The notes: generated by a model from the sequence alone, not told the origin. A DNA stretch of 26,441 nt from GCA-020344555 sp964548955 (GCA_964548955.1 CAZJTP010000041.1:1-26441); one strand, 5' to 3'; numbered from the stretch's first letter, positions 15,361-22,747 are shown. Program-made: numbers and translations.

Positions 15361-16785
15361 GTGGTCCGTAGACCTCTCGACAAATCTGGTGCGCCCGAGC
15401 ACGCAAGCCTGTGGCAGCGCTTTTGGGATACGGCGATGAGCCTGCAGTGCAAGACCACGGCGCTCGTGGTGGTGCTGACGCTGGCGGTCACCGCCGCCGT
15501 TTCCGGGTATCTGCTACGATCCAGCGGGGAGCTGGCTCGCGACGAGCACGACGCCCACATGGTTCAGGTGACGGCCATGCTAGCAAAGGCGGCGGCGGCG
15601 ACGATCGCAAGCAACGATCTCGACGCGTTGGAAATGCTGGCTCGCGAGTCGGCCACCGGCGAGCCGCTGTTGTACGTCATATTCTCGGATGCCGACGGCC
15701 ACCAGCTCGCCGTGGCTGAACGCCGCAACGCAAATGTACTCCAGCGGCTTCACCGAGATTCCAGCGAGCGAGCACCCGTTCCGGGACGGCCCGTGTTTCG
15801 GACCGGTACCGAGGACATGCCGGTGTTCTTCGACATCACTTACCCGATCTTGGTTCACGCCGCGGAGGATGTTTATCAGGGTGAATCACCATCCAGCTCG
15901 GCGACGAAGCTCGTGGGTTACGTTCGGACGGGCATGATCGCGAACCGTTGGCACCGGACGATGTCGAGCAGACTCGACCTGGTGGTTGGGGTGGGCATCC
16001 TGGCAACCGTTGCGGCAATCCCGCTGGGTTTCTTACTCGTGCGACGCATCATTTCGCCGTTGGACGGATTGATGGGGGCGATGATGCGATTCTCGCAGGG
16101 CGAACTCGACGTTAGAAGCCCAGTTCGCCGGCGGGACGAGATGGGGCGGTTGGCGCTGGCGTTCAACCGCATGGCCGATCAGCACCAGCATACGCACGAA
16201 CGCATTGTCCGGCTCAACGCCGAGCTGGAACAGCGGGTCACCCAGCGTACCCAGGAGCTCCGCGAACTCGCCTCGCGCGAGCCGCTGACGGGGCTCTACA
16301 ACCGGCGCTTTTTCAACGAGATGCTGGAACGGCGGTTCTCGGAAGCGTTGAGGTACGAAACCGACCTGTCGTGCGTCATGATTGACCTTGACGACTTCAA
16401 GGCGGTCAATGATGCCTTTGGACACCACATCGGCGACGAACTGCTGGTCTTAACGGCCGCTACGATCACCAGCCAGCTTCGCTCGGCCGATGTAGCCGCC
16501 CGGTTCGGCGGCGACGAGTTCATCGTCCTGCTTCCCCAGACCGATTCCGACCGGGCGCGCGTCTTGGGCGAGCGTATCGCCGAGAAGTTCGCGCAGGAGG
16601 CAACTCGCCAGTTCCCGAGGGTGTGCGTCAGCATGAGCATGGGGATCGCCAGCATCCCGTCGTTGGATATCATCGATGCCGAGTCGCTCATCCGCACCGC
16701 GGACCATGCGATGTACGACGCCAAGGCGGCTGGCAAGAATCGCATAGTCACCGCGGCGTCGGCGTTCAAGCCCGCCTCCATCTGA
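15361..16785 (+). CDS. Membrane diguanylate cyclase (sensor-HAMP-GGDEF)
   Basis: 474 residues from GTG 15361 (GGGGA upstream). An ATG at 15436 is the alternative and would begin just before the first membrane helix. A helix at about residues 30-52 and a second at about 205-227 enclose a periplasmic sensor of ~150 residues. A HAMP domain follows (RRIISPLDGLMGAMMRFSQGELDV, RRRDEMGRLALAFNRMAD), then a short coiled coil, then a GGDEF domain beginning SREPLTGLYNRR. The catalytic GGDEF is intact at residues 383-387, and an RxxD product-inhibition site is at Arg374-Asp377, exactly five residues before it. It should make cyclic di-GMP from two GTP under control of an extracytoplasmic signal. The next operon begins 158 bases downstream. 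Confidence 0.93.
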   Translation: MVRRPLDKSGAPEHASLWQRFWDTAMSLQCKTTALVVVLTLAVTAAVSGYLLRSSGELARDEHDAHMVQVTAMLAKAAAATIASNDLDALEMLARESATGEPLLYVIFSDADGHQLAVAERRNANVLQRLHRDSSERAPVPGRPVFRTGTEDMPVFFDITYPILVHAAEDVYQGESPSSSATKLVGYVRTGMIANRWHRTMSSRLDLVVGVGILATVAAIPLGFLLVRRIISPLDGLMGAMMRFSQGELDVRSPVRRRDEMGRLALAFNRMADQHQHTHERIVRLNAELEQRVTQRTQELRELASREPLTGLYNRRFFNEMLERRFSEALRYETDLSCVMIDLDDFKAVNDAFGHHIGDELLVLTAATITSQLRSADVAARFGGDEFIVLLPQTDSDRARVLGERIAEKFAQEATRQFPRVCVSMSMGIASIPSLDIIDAESLIRTADHAMYDAKAAGKNRIVTAASAFKPASI

Positions 16786-16943
16786 CGTTCTCGCGTCGAA
16801 AGCACCGGATAATCCTTTACTGGGCCCGAATTAGAGAAGGCGGTGGGCTTTGTAATCGCCGTGCGCTAGACTGCGGTATACTATGCGGTGGCGGTTTGTC
16901 CGGTGACCGGGTGGCCAGCCACCGCAAGAGGATCGAAGGTGTC

Positions 16944-17345
16944 ATGTTTGCAGCCATAGGCCAATATGTCGGCGGCAAGGTTATAACAGCGATCCTGGTC
17001 GTCGCCAGCGCCGGGGCGGTGATTTGGTTCTGGAAGCATCCCGAGCAACTCGAGACGATCTGGCAGACGTTGAAGTACGTAGTGGTGTGGCTGGCGTTCG
17101 TGTTGGTGCTGCCGTGGGCCACGTTCTTCGTCACGCCGTGGGTGGTCTCCAAGGAATCGAATGCGGCTGCGGCGTTGATGCTGCTCGGTTATTCGCTGGC
17201 GGATGTCATCGTGGCGTTTCTCCTGATCGGCAGCGTTCCTGGCGACATGATGACGTGGTTTGTGCTTCTGCTTGGCTTCCTGTCGGCAGGAGTTTATAAT
17301 TTTAAGGTCTGCGAGTATCAGGCTGATCGACTGGAGGAGGTCTAG
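16944..17345 (+). CDS. Four-helix membrane protein, first gene of ESCRT-III-like/PspC operon
   Basis: 133 residues from ATG 16944 with AAGGTG just upstream. Earlier in-frame starts add a segment overlapping the GGDEF gene that does not look like protein. Hydrophobic helices lie at about residues 12-29, 42-68, 75-99 and 103-121, with a short charged C-terminal tail (EYQADRLEEV). I recognise no family. It is followed after 33 bases by the Ser/Thr kinase gene and the whole run to 21870 is co-directional, so it is probably part of that operon and could be its membrane sensor or partner. Confidence 0.75.
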   Translation: MFAAIGQYVGGKVITAILVVASAGAVIWFWKHPEQLETIWQTLKYVVVWLAFVLVLPWATFFVTPWVVSKESNAAAALMLLGYSLADVIVAFLLIGSVPGDMMTWFVLLLGFLSAGVYNFKVCEYQADRLEEV

Positions 17346-17378
17346 TCGCAGCGGTTTGGTATCGGAAGGATATGGGAG

Positions 17379-18419
17379 ATGCCCGCGCTGGGTGAAGGTG
17401 ATCGGATCAGCAACTACCTGCTCGAAGCGCGCCTTGGAGTGGGCAGCTTTGGCGAGGTGTGGCGGGCACGGCACCACGTGTTCGGCGACACCGTCGCCAT
17501 CAAGGTCCCGACCGACCCGCAGTACGTCCGGAACCTGCAACGGGAAGGCGTCGCGGTCCACGGTTTGCATCACCCGAACATCGTCTGCGCGATCGATCTG
17601 GATCCCTACGCGGACCCGCCCTATTTCGTTATGGAATGTGTCGACGGGCCGTCACTTCGGGCCGTGATCGACCGGTATCGGGCGACCTTCCCCATCGACG
17701 CAGCTGTGACCATCATGCGCGGAATCCTTCAGGCGCTTGTGGCGGCGCACGACGACAGGCTGATCCATCGAGACGTAAAACCGGCGAACATCCTGCTGCA
17801 TCAACCGCCCGAGGATATTGCTTCGATCACGGAGCAGGCCGTCAAGGTCACTGACTTCGGGTTGGGACATGTGGGTGGCGCAACGACGCAATCGATCATG
17901 CAAAGTGGCAGTCGGCTGACCGAAGACGGTCGGGATATCGCGGGTACGCTTGCATACATGTCGCCCGAGCAGAAGGAAGGCCGTGAGCTTGACGCCCGCA
18001 GCGATCTATACTCGTGCGGTATCATTCTGTTTGAAATGCTTACTGGGGAGCGCCCACAGGGCAGCGATTTACCGAGTTCCCTGCGCAGCGAGGTTCCGGT
18101 GCAACTGAACGAGGTCTTCCGACGGTGTTACACGCGGCGGGAGCGGCGGTATTCATCGGCCAGTGAGATGTTGGCCGCCCTAACGGCGCCGGAGCAACAG
18201 CATACGCCGCCTGCACCGTTGCCCGGACATATGACCGATGCCGGGGCGATCTGTCCGACATGCCGCAAGCCCGTACACCGGGAGGACCAGTTTTGTATCT
18301 ATTGCGGCCGGCAGTTGGTTGCCTCGGTCCCCCGTTGTGCGGCATGTCAAGCGTATGTCCACGCGAGTGATCGGTTCTGCATCTTTTGCGGCAACGATCT
18401 GCGGGTCTTGAACGAGTAA
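17379..18419 (+). CDS. Eukaryote-like Ser/Thr protein kinase with C-terminal double zinc ribbons
   Basis: 346 residues, GGAAGGA ribosome site. The kinase domain (10-275) has the glycine loop GVGSFGEVW, Lys42 in VAIK, catalytic HRDVKPANIL with Asp132, DFG with Asp159, and SPEQ in the APE position, so it should be active. The C-terminal ~60 residues hold two zinc ribbons: CPTC paired with CIYCG, and CAAC paired with CIFCG, as in DZANK/zinc-ribbon domains. There is no transmembrane helix, unlike PknB-type kinases with PASTA repeats, so it is probably cytoplasmic. Its neighbours are a membrane-anchored zinc-ribbon protein and ESCRT-III-like proteins, which makes those candidate substrates. That link is inferred from the operon only. 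Confidence 0.93.
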   Translation: MPALGEGDRISNYLLEARLGVGSFGEVWRARHHVFGDTVAIKVPTDPQYVRNLQREGVAVHGLHHPNIVCAIDLDPYADPPYFVMECVDGPSLRAVIDRYRATFPIDAAVTIMRGILQALVAAHDDRLIHRDVKPANILLHQPPEDIASITEQAVKVTDFGLGHVGGATTQSIMQSGSRLTEDGRDIAGTLAYMSPEQKEGRELDARSDLYSCGIILFEMLTGERPQGSDLPSSLRSEVPVQLNEVFRRCYTRRERRYSSASEMLAALTAPEQQHTPPAPLPGHMTDAGAICPTCRKPVHREDQFCIYCGRQLVASVPRCAACQAYVHASDRFCIFCGNDLRVLNE

Positions 18420-18435
18420 CGCCGAGAGAACGCTC

Positions 18436-18699
18436 ATGCACGGCGACGCACTATTGATAGTGTTGCTTCTGGTGTTTGGCTGTGCCGCGTTCCTCTTCGG
18501 TATCATCTACTTGTTCTGTCAGTTTTTCGCCTGGATGGGGCGAGGTTTGTTGGGGATGTTCAGGCCGCATCGGCCCGCCGCTCCGGTCGAGCGGCGAAAG
18601 ATCGGCTCGCGCCCGCGCGTATGCCCGAACGAGCAGTGCCGCAAGGTCGAGTATCGCGCGGCCCGTTATTGCAGCCAGTGCGGTACGCCGCTGCCGTGA
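18436..18699 (+). CDS. Membrane-anchored zinc-ribbon protein
   Basis: 87 residues, beginning 16 bases after the kinase stop. A long hydrophobic N-terminal segment (residues 5-30, LLIVLLLVFGCAAFLFGIIY) is followed by a basic stretch and one zinc ribbon at the C-terminus (CPNEQC, CSQCG). The ribbon resembles those at the end of the kinase, suggesting the two proteins bind a common partner or pair with each other at the membrane. Function unknown. The start is supported by position and by the membrane helix rather than by a strong ribosome site. Confidence 0.8.
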   Translation: MHGDALLIVLLLVFGCAAFLFGIIYLFCQFFAWMGRGLLGMFRPHRPAAPVERRKIGSRPRVCPNEQCRKVEYRAARYCSQCGTPLP

Positions 18700-18730
18700 C
18701 CGCCTGGACGTAGCTGGGTTGGAAGGTTCC

Positions 18731-20197
18731 ATGACCACGGACGCCGGTAAGGCTCTTGTGTATGAGACCGATTTTTTGTCGGGCGTGGAGGTCAACTTTG
18801 AGACCGCCAAAGGCCGGCAGTTTCGCGGTTCAATCTGGCAGCGTTCGCAATCTGATGACAGCGATCGCCTCCGTGCGCTGCTGGCGTCGAACCGGATCTA
18901 TGACCGTGAGAAGCTGAAATCGCTGCCGGTCAACCGTCGCGTCGCGCTGCACGGGTTCGAGCGGCGGTTTCTGTTCGGCAAGCGCCGAACGGGTATCGCA
19001 ATCGCGTCGGTGCTGTCGCCGATGAGCCACTACGCTTCATCACCGGACGCGGAAGCACCACCAATAGACCTGGGTGAGCTGGCGGACCACGTGCGCAAGC
19101 TCGTAGGCGATCCACGCGTACCGCATGTGATCGGCGTGTGCTGCCCGACCGGTCTGACCGACGAGGCGCGAAACGCCCGACTCGACATGCCCAACGTCAA
19201 CGTCGTGCTGATCGAACCCGACGGTTGCGGCGGCTGGAGAACGAAGGCGGCCAGCGAAGGCGTCGATCCACAACTGCTCAAGGTATTCGACCCGGAAGGG
19301 GCGAACGAGAAGGTGGATCGCGTCCGCGGCGTGATCGACGATCAAAGCGCCGACCTGTTGACCGGCGGTCTGTCCGTCTCCTCGGTGATGAGCAAGACGA
19401 ACCTGCCGAAGGAGGTGGTACGACAGGGATTCGAGAAGGTGGCGGCTGCCGACCCCGAATTGAGATTGACCGAAAGAGGAGGGGAGTTTCTGCTGTTCCG
19501 CGGCGCGCCGGTGCAGCGTCAGGAGAGAAAACCGATGAACGTCATCGACCGCATCAGGCAGCTGTTTTCCGGCGAGGGCGACGAGGTGGAGAAGATCAAC
19601 CTGCTCGCCGAACGCCGCGCCGAACTCGCTCAGCGCCGTGACCGGATCTACGAGGACATCGGCAAGCTCGAGGGGAAAGAGGCCAAACTCTTTGCGCAGG
19701 GCAAGGCCGCCACCTCACAGGTACCCAGGCGGCGACTGGCTGCACAGCTAGCCCAACTGCGCAAAGACATCGCCAGGCAAAACGCAACGGCTGCCATGCT
19801 GAATAAGCAAATCGATATCATCAGCACCGATATTCATAACCTAACGTTGATCCAGCAGGGTGAACTGGCCAGGCTGCCCGATACGGCTGAGCTGACCGAA
19901 AACGCCGTAAAGGCCGAGGAAATGCTCGAGACCCTAAAGGCCGACGCGGAACTGGTCGGCGGGCTCGAAACCGGTATCGAGGAGTCGCTGACCAGTGATG
20001 ATGAGCTCGCGATCTTGCGCGAGTTCGAATTGGCAGCGGAGCCCGCGACGGCCACAACAGAGAAGACCGAGCCGGCGAAGGCACCACCCGCCGAGGAAAA
20101 GGCCGAGGCGCCGCCGGTGTCTGAGCCGGATGTCAGTGAACCACCTACGTCACGGCCGGAGTCGAAGGATCGCCGCGCCGACGCCGAGCCGATGTGA
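18731..20197 (+). CDS. Winged-helix-like plus ESCRT-III-like coiled-coil protein
   Basis: 488 residues from ATG 18731, GGAAGG ribosome site four bases upstream. Residues 1-200 are an alpha/beta region I do not recognise (LIEPDGCGGWRTKAASEG, HVIGVCC). Residues about 203-262 look like a winged helix (LSVSSVMSKTNLPKEVVRQGFEKV, then LRLTERGGEFLLFRG). Residues 269-430 form a long coiled coil with a basic first half (ERRAELAQRRDRIYEDIGKL, RRRLAAQLAQLRKDIARQ) and an acidic second half (ETGIEESLTSDDELAILREF), the charge pattern of ESCRT-III. Residues 435-488 are a Pro/Glu/Ala/Thr-rich tail. The architecture recalls CHMP7-like winged-helix plus Snf7 proteins. An internal ATG (19535) with its own AGGAG site could give a shorter product. 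The ESCRT-III assignment is inferred from pattern. Confidence 0.65.
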   Translation: MTTDAGKALVYETDFLSGVEVNFETAKGRQFRGSIWQRSQSDDSDRLRALLASNRIYDREKLKSLPVNRRVALHGFERRFLFGKRRTGIAIASVLSPMSHYASSPDAEAPPIDLGELADHVRKLVGDPRVPHVIGVCCPTGLTDEARNARLDMPNVNVVLIEPDGCGGWRTKAASEGVDPQLLKVFDPEGANEKVDRVRGVIDDQSADLLTGGLSVSSVMSKTNLPKEVVRQGFEKVAAADPELRLTERGGEFLLFRGAPVQRQERKPMNVIDRIRQLFSGEGDEVEKINLLAERRAELAQRRDRIYEDIGKLEGKEAKLFAQGKAATSQVPRRRLAAQLAQLRKDIARQNATAAMLNKQIDIISTDIHNLTLIQQGELARLPDTAELTENAVKAEEMLETLKADAELVGGLETGIEESLTSDDELAILREFELAAEPATATTEKTEPAKAPPAEEKAEAPPVSEPDVSEPPTSRPESKDRRADAEPM

Positions 20198-20268
20198 CGT
20201 GCCTGCGTCAGCTTCTTCGTGATCGTGTGATAGATCGCTGACGACCAGTTGAAAGGACCGTTTGATCG

Positions 20269-20874
20269 ATGGCGCTGTTTGAATGGTTGACCAAACGCAA
20301 GAAACGTCTGTCGCAGATGACCCGCTCGGAGCTGCGCCGGCAGGAGCTGCTGCTGGAGAAGGATCGCAAGCAGTTGCTCAATAAGATCAGCAAACTGGCC
20401 AAGGACAAACAGCAATTGTTCGAACGCGGCACGGAGGAAAAGACCCCTGAGCTGCGACGCGTATTCGCTCAGGAGTTCGAATTGCGAACCACCGAGCAGC
20501 TTATGCTCAGCCGCCAGCTCAACGTCCGCAGCAAGGAGGCTATGACCGTCTCGCGGCTTCGCATGTTGCGCGAAAACGCCGATCGCGCCGGTGAGTCCGG
20601 CAAGCTTGGCCTGATCAGTGAGGTGGACATCCTTCGACTCGGCAAGCTGATCGAGTCGGACGCGGTCAGGGCTGAGATCTATCAGGAACGGCTGGATGAG
20701 ATTCTGTCCGTGGGCGCAACCGTCGATGAAGAAGCGGCCTCACTCAGTGAAGCCGGCGAGACTGTCATGAAGGTATGGGAAAAAATGGACGCCGGTGCGA
20801 TCACTGATGCGACGGAAGGGTTCGATGAGGCCGATCGGTCCGTGCGCGAAAGGCATGCGGCTGCGGAAGGATGA
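20269..20874 (+). CDS. ESCRT-III-like (Snf7/PspA-superfamily) coiled-coil protein
   Basis: 201 residues. It starts MALFEWLTKRKKR, an amphipathic, basic segment like the membrane-inserting N-terminus of Snf7 or PspA. A long helical hairpin follows (about 18-106: ELRRQELLLEKDRKQLLNKI, LSRQLNVRSKEAMTVSRLRM) that is strongly basic. The second half (about 115-200) is helical and acidic (ISEVDILRLGKLIESD, DEADRSVRE). There is no signal peptide or transmembrane helix, so it acts in the cytoplasm, probably polymerising on the inner face of the membrane. It shares length, charge layout and start with the protein at 21262. PspA/IM30 is the main alternative family. The assignment is from pattern, without alignment. 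Confidence 0.65.
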   Translation: MALFEWLTKRKKRLSQMTRSELRRQELLLEKDRKQLLNKISKLAKDKQQLFERGTEEKTPELRRVFAQEFELRTTEQLMLSRQLNVRSKEAMTVSRLRMLRENADRAGESGKLGLISEVDILRLGKLIESDAVRAEIYQERLDEILSVGATVDEEAASLSEAGETVMKVWEKMDAGAITDATEGFDEADRSVRERHAAAEG

Positions 20875-20878
20875 TATC

Positions 20879-20913
20879 GATTGGGGATTGGAGATTGGAG
20901 ATTGGAGATTGGG
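20879..20913 (+). repeat. Five tandem GATTGGR heptads upstream of pspC
   Basis: Five 7-base units read GATTGGG, GATTGGA, GATTGGA, GATTGGA, GATTGGG without interruption, between the second coiled-coil gene and the pspC start. A similar four-unit array begins exactly at the pspC stop. Confidence 0.85.
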
Positions 20914-20931
20914 AAGTGTGAGGTTGTTGCG

Positions 20932-21138
20932 ATGAGTAGCTATCCGAGACTGCTTAGAAGAAGTCTCGTCAATCGTCACATAGGCGGTGTGTGCGGCGGG
21001 ATTGCGGAGTACTTCGAACTGGATCCGACAGCTGTCCGTATCGCGTATGTACTACTCTCGATTTTCTCCGCGGCCTTTCCGGGAATCCTGATCTATATCA
21101 TCTTGTGGGTCCTCATTCCGAACAGGGAGTATTATTGA
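20932..21138 (+). CDS. pspC: PspC-domain membrane protein
   Basis: 68 residues from ATG 20932 with GAGG eight bases upstream. It is a minimal PspC domain: basic N-terminus RLLRRSLVNRH, then IGGVCGGIAEYFELDPTAVRI, then a hydrophobic helix (about 40-62, YVLLSIFSAAFPGILIYIIL) ending in VLIPNREYY. PspC proteins sense or transmit envelope stress and in the phage-shock system work with PspA, the bacterial ESCRT-III homologue. Sitting between two ESCRT-III-like genes is strong contextual support for a membrane-stress module. The gene is bracketed by GATTG-type heptad arrays, which suggests repeat-mediated rearrangement or insertion. Confidence 0.93.
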   Translation: MSSYPRLLRRSLVNRHIGGVCGGIAEYFELDPTAVRIAYVLLSIFSAAFPGILIYIILWVLIPNREYY

Positions 21139-21164
21139 TTGGGGATTGCGGATTGTCGATTGGG
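21137..21164 (+). repeat. Four GATTGNN heptads at the pspC stop
   Basis: Units GATTGGG, GATTGCG, GATTGTC, GATTGGG overlap the last two bases of the pspC stop codon. Same unit as the array at 20879-20913, more diverged. Confidence 0.75.
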
Positions 21165-21172
21165 ATAGACAC

Positions 21173-21247
21173 GTAGGTCGGGTCACCAGACCCGACATGG
21201 GTAAATGAGATATCTTCGGCGGGTCTGATGACCCGCCTTACTTGGCT
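21173..21247 (+). repeat. Double-hairpin intergenic repeat, copy A
   Basis: About 75 bases with two perfect 8-bp stems: GTCGGGTC/GACCCGAC (21177-21184 with 21189-21196, loop ACCA) and GGCGGGTC/GACCCGCC (21218-21225 with 21230-21237, loop TGAT). It ends 14 bases before the third coiled-coil gene. A degraded copy lies at 22019-22093. Confidence 0.75.
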
Positions 21248-21261
21248 GAGAGCTTTCACTC

Positions 21262-21870
21262 ATGGCCCTGTTTAAGTCGTCCGAGGAACGTCGCATTGAG
21301 CGGGATATTAAGATTCGCCAGGGAGTCCGTCGGATCGAAAAAGCCATCCGCGAACAAGGGAAGTTCCAGGATGAGTTCATCAAAAACGCCCAACACGCCA
21401 AGAAGATCGGCGACACATCCCAGTATGTTTTCATCCGCAACTCGCTCAAGAAAACCGCGACCATCCGCAAGATGCTCGAACGCCAATTGCTCTCGGTTAA
21501 AAATGCACTGCTCATCAAGCGACAAGCGGAGGCTTCCTCCGACTTTGCCCAGAGTATGGGGATCATGGCTAACGAAATCGGCCGACTCTTTGGTGAGACG
21601 GACTTGATGAAAACCCAGGCCGACTGGGAAAAAGCGATGGTCCAATCCCAGACGATGGAAGAGCGCATGGACATGTTCTTGGATACAGTCGAGGACATAG
21701 CCGCCCAGGATGTGGAACTGAGCGCCGCCGGTGAAGTAGTCACCGATCAGGAGATCGACCGGCTGATAGAGACGGAAGCCGAGGCCGAGCATCAACAGGA
21801 ACTCGACAAACTGGCCGGCCTGCGGGCGGAATTGGATTCGCTAAAAGCACAAGGCGAGAAGCAGAAATAG
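21262..21870 (+). CDS. ESCRT-III-like protein, closest to Snf7/Vps2 in pattern
   Basis: 202 residues starting MALFKSSEERR. Residues 8-90 form a basic helical hairpin (RIERDIKIRQGVRRIEKAIR, FIRNSLKKTATIRKMLERQL). Residues 95-150 continue as helices in the order seen in CHMP/Vps2 proteins: SMGIMANEIGRLF, then QADWEKAMVQSQTMEERMDM, then DTVEDI. An acidic segment follows (EIDRLIETEAEAE). The final helix has leucines spaced as in a MIT-interacting motif (L184, L187, L191, L194, Lys195), but lacks its acidic first residue and Arg. This is the protein in the window most like eukaryotic/archaeal ESCRT-III rather than PspA. No AAA ATPase is nearby. The ribosome site is weak. Assignment by pattern only. 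Confidence 0.7.
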   Translation: MALFKSSEERRIERDIKIRQGVRRIEKAIREQGKFQDEFIKNAQHAKKIGDTSQYVFIRNSLKKTATIRKMLERQLLSVKNALLIKRQAEASSDFAQSMGIMANEIGRLFGETDLMKTQADWEKAMVQSQTMEERMDMFLDTVEDIAAQDVELSAAGEVVTDQEIDRLIETEAEAEHQQELDKLAGLRAELDSLKAQGEKQK

Positions 21871-21888
21871 CGAGCCGCAGGACCTGTC

Positions 21889-21946
21889 CTTGACGCGCGG
21901 TTCAAGGTGGCGAAGCTCCCGCAGCGAAGCTGCACCGCGTGTCAAG
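21889..21946. repeat. Long inverted repeat after the third coiled-coil gene
   Basis: CTTGACGCGCGG (21889-21900) pairs with CCGCGTGTCAAG (21935-21946) with one mismatch in 12, and the 34-base interior contains further short symmetry around CGAAGC. It starts 18 bases after the stop and may end the operon transcript or be an intergenic repeat. Confidence 0.55.
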
Positions 21947-22018
21947 AATTCAGCCCGCGCGGGTATTTGCATACGAAGTAACTCCACGCAAACGTGTGTA
22001 TGGCACCCGGCATGAGCT

Positions 22019-22093
22019 GTAGGTTGGGTCAGCATATCCGACAAAGTGGAATGACGTTCTTTTCCGGCGAGCCTGTTGACCCGCCCTACTCGG
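22019..22093 (+). repeat. Double-hairpin intergenic repeat, degraded copy B
   Basis: Aligns over its length with copy A (starts GTAGGTTGGGTCA, ends TTGACCCGCCCTACTCGG) but has lost the perfect stems. Copies A and B bracket the third ESCRT-III-like gene. Confidence 0.6.
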
Positions 22094-22124
22094 TTAGAAT
22101 CCGTATCATTTATATCGACCGGCG

Positions 22125-22277
22125 GGACTGTTTGCCCACAACCTGGTGCGGGAACTGCAGATGCTGGCGTCCGGACCGGATCGCGGCACGACGGAGAACC
22201 GTGCGACGCTATGGAGTTTTGAGCGTTTGGACACCCTACGCCGCACCGTCATTCAACGCGCCGGCTGCCTGAAGTAA
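22125..22277 (+). pseudogene. Transposase C-terminal remnant (DDE type, perhaps IS1380-like)
   Basis: About 50 codons read GLFAHNLVRELQM, then RGTTENRATLWSFERLDTLR, then RRTVIQRAGCLK before TAA. From memory this matches the C-terminal region of a DDE-transposase family (NLxRELQM, TTxxRAxLWxF, LGTLRR, IQRAGRL), possibly IS1380-like. The rest of the gene, its catalytic residues and both inverted ends are absent, so it is a fragment left by an old insertion. Confidence 0.6.
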
Positions 22278-22747
22278 CACCAGATTTATGCAACGCTGGG
22301 GTAAAGCACCGCAGGGGCCTGAACGGTTACAATTATGAGGACAGGTAAAGACCCACCCCGAATTTGGCCGGAAGCACTCCGAACTTGGCCTATTACCGCC
22401 ATGCGAATATGCTGCTTTCCAAAAACGAGCTAAATCTCGCCAGTCGCGGGCTTTAACCCATCACCTGCGGAATCGCTGAACGGCTGCCTTTTTTCTTGCA
22501 TTTTTTTCGTCCGTCCGCTAACTTGACGGCGAGATCGATCGGCTTGGGCTAGGCCGGATCGGCGTCGCTTCCGTGTCTTGATCGCGTCAATATGTGCCGG
22601 ATTTTTGGAGGGAAGCTGGCTGGGCGCAGGACTACGGATGGATCCCACGGGCCATGCCTTGCGTGCGCCCGTCCCGTATCTGAGTCTGTCGTCAGGACGG
22701 ACGCGTCGTCCGCCCACATTACTATATCGTTTTCGGAGGATAGTTCC
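22278..22747. other. Gene-free stretch upstream of the protease gene
   Basis: About 470 bases. It contains a short direct repeat (CCGAATTTGGCC near 22357 and CCGAACTTGGCC near 22380) and a T-rich run near 22489-22510 that may reflect a terminator or promoter. The protease frame is open upstream to 22592, but I see no sign that this part is translated. Confidence 0.4.

Noticed and set aside
22592..22747. Upstream extension of the protease frame (52 codons)
   Set aside because: The ATG at 22748 has a strong ribosome site and starts a proper signal peptide. The extension would bury it.
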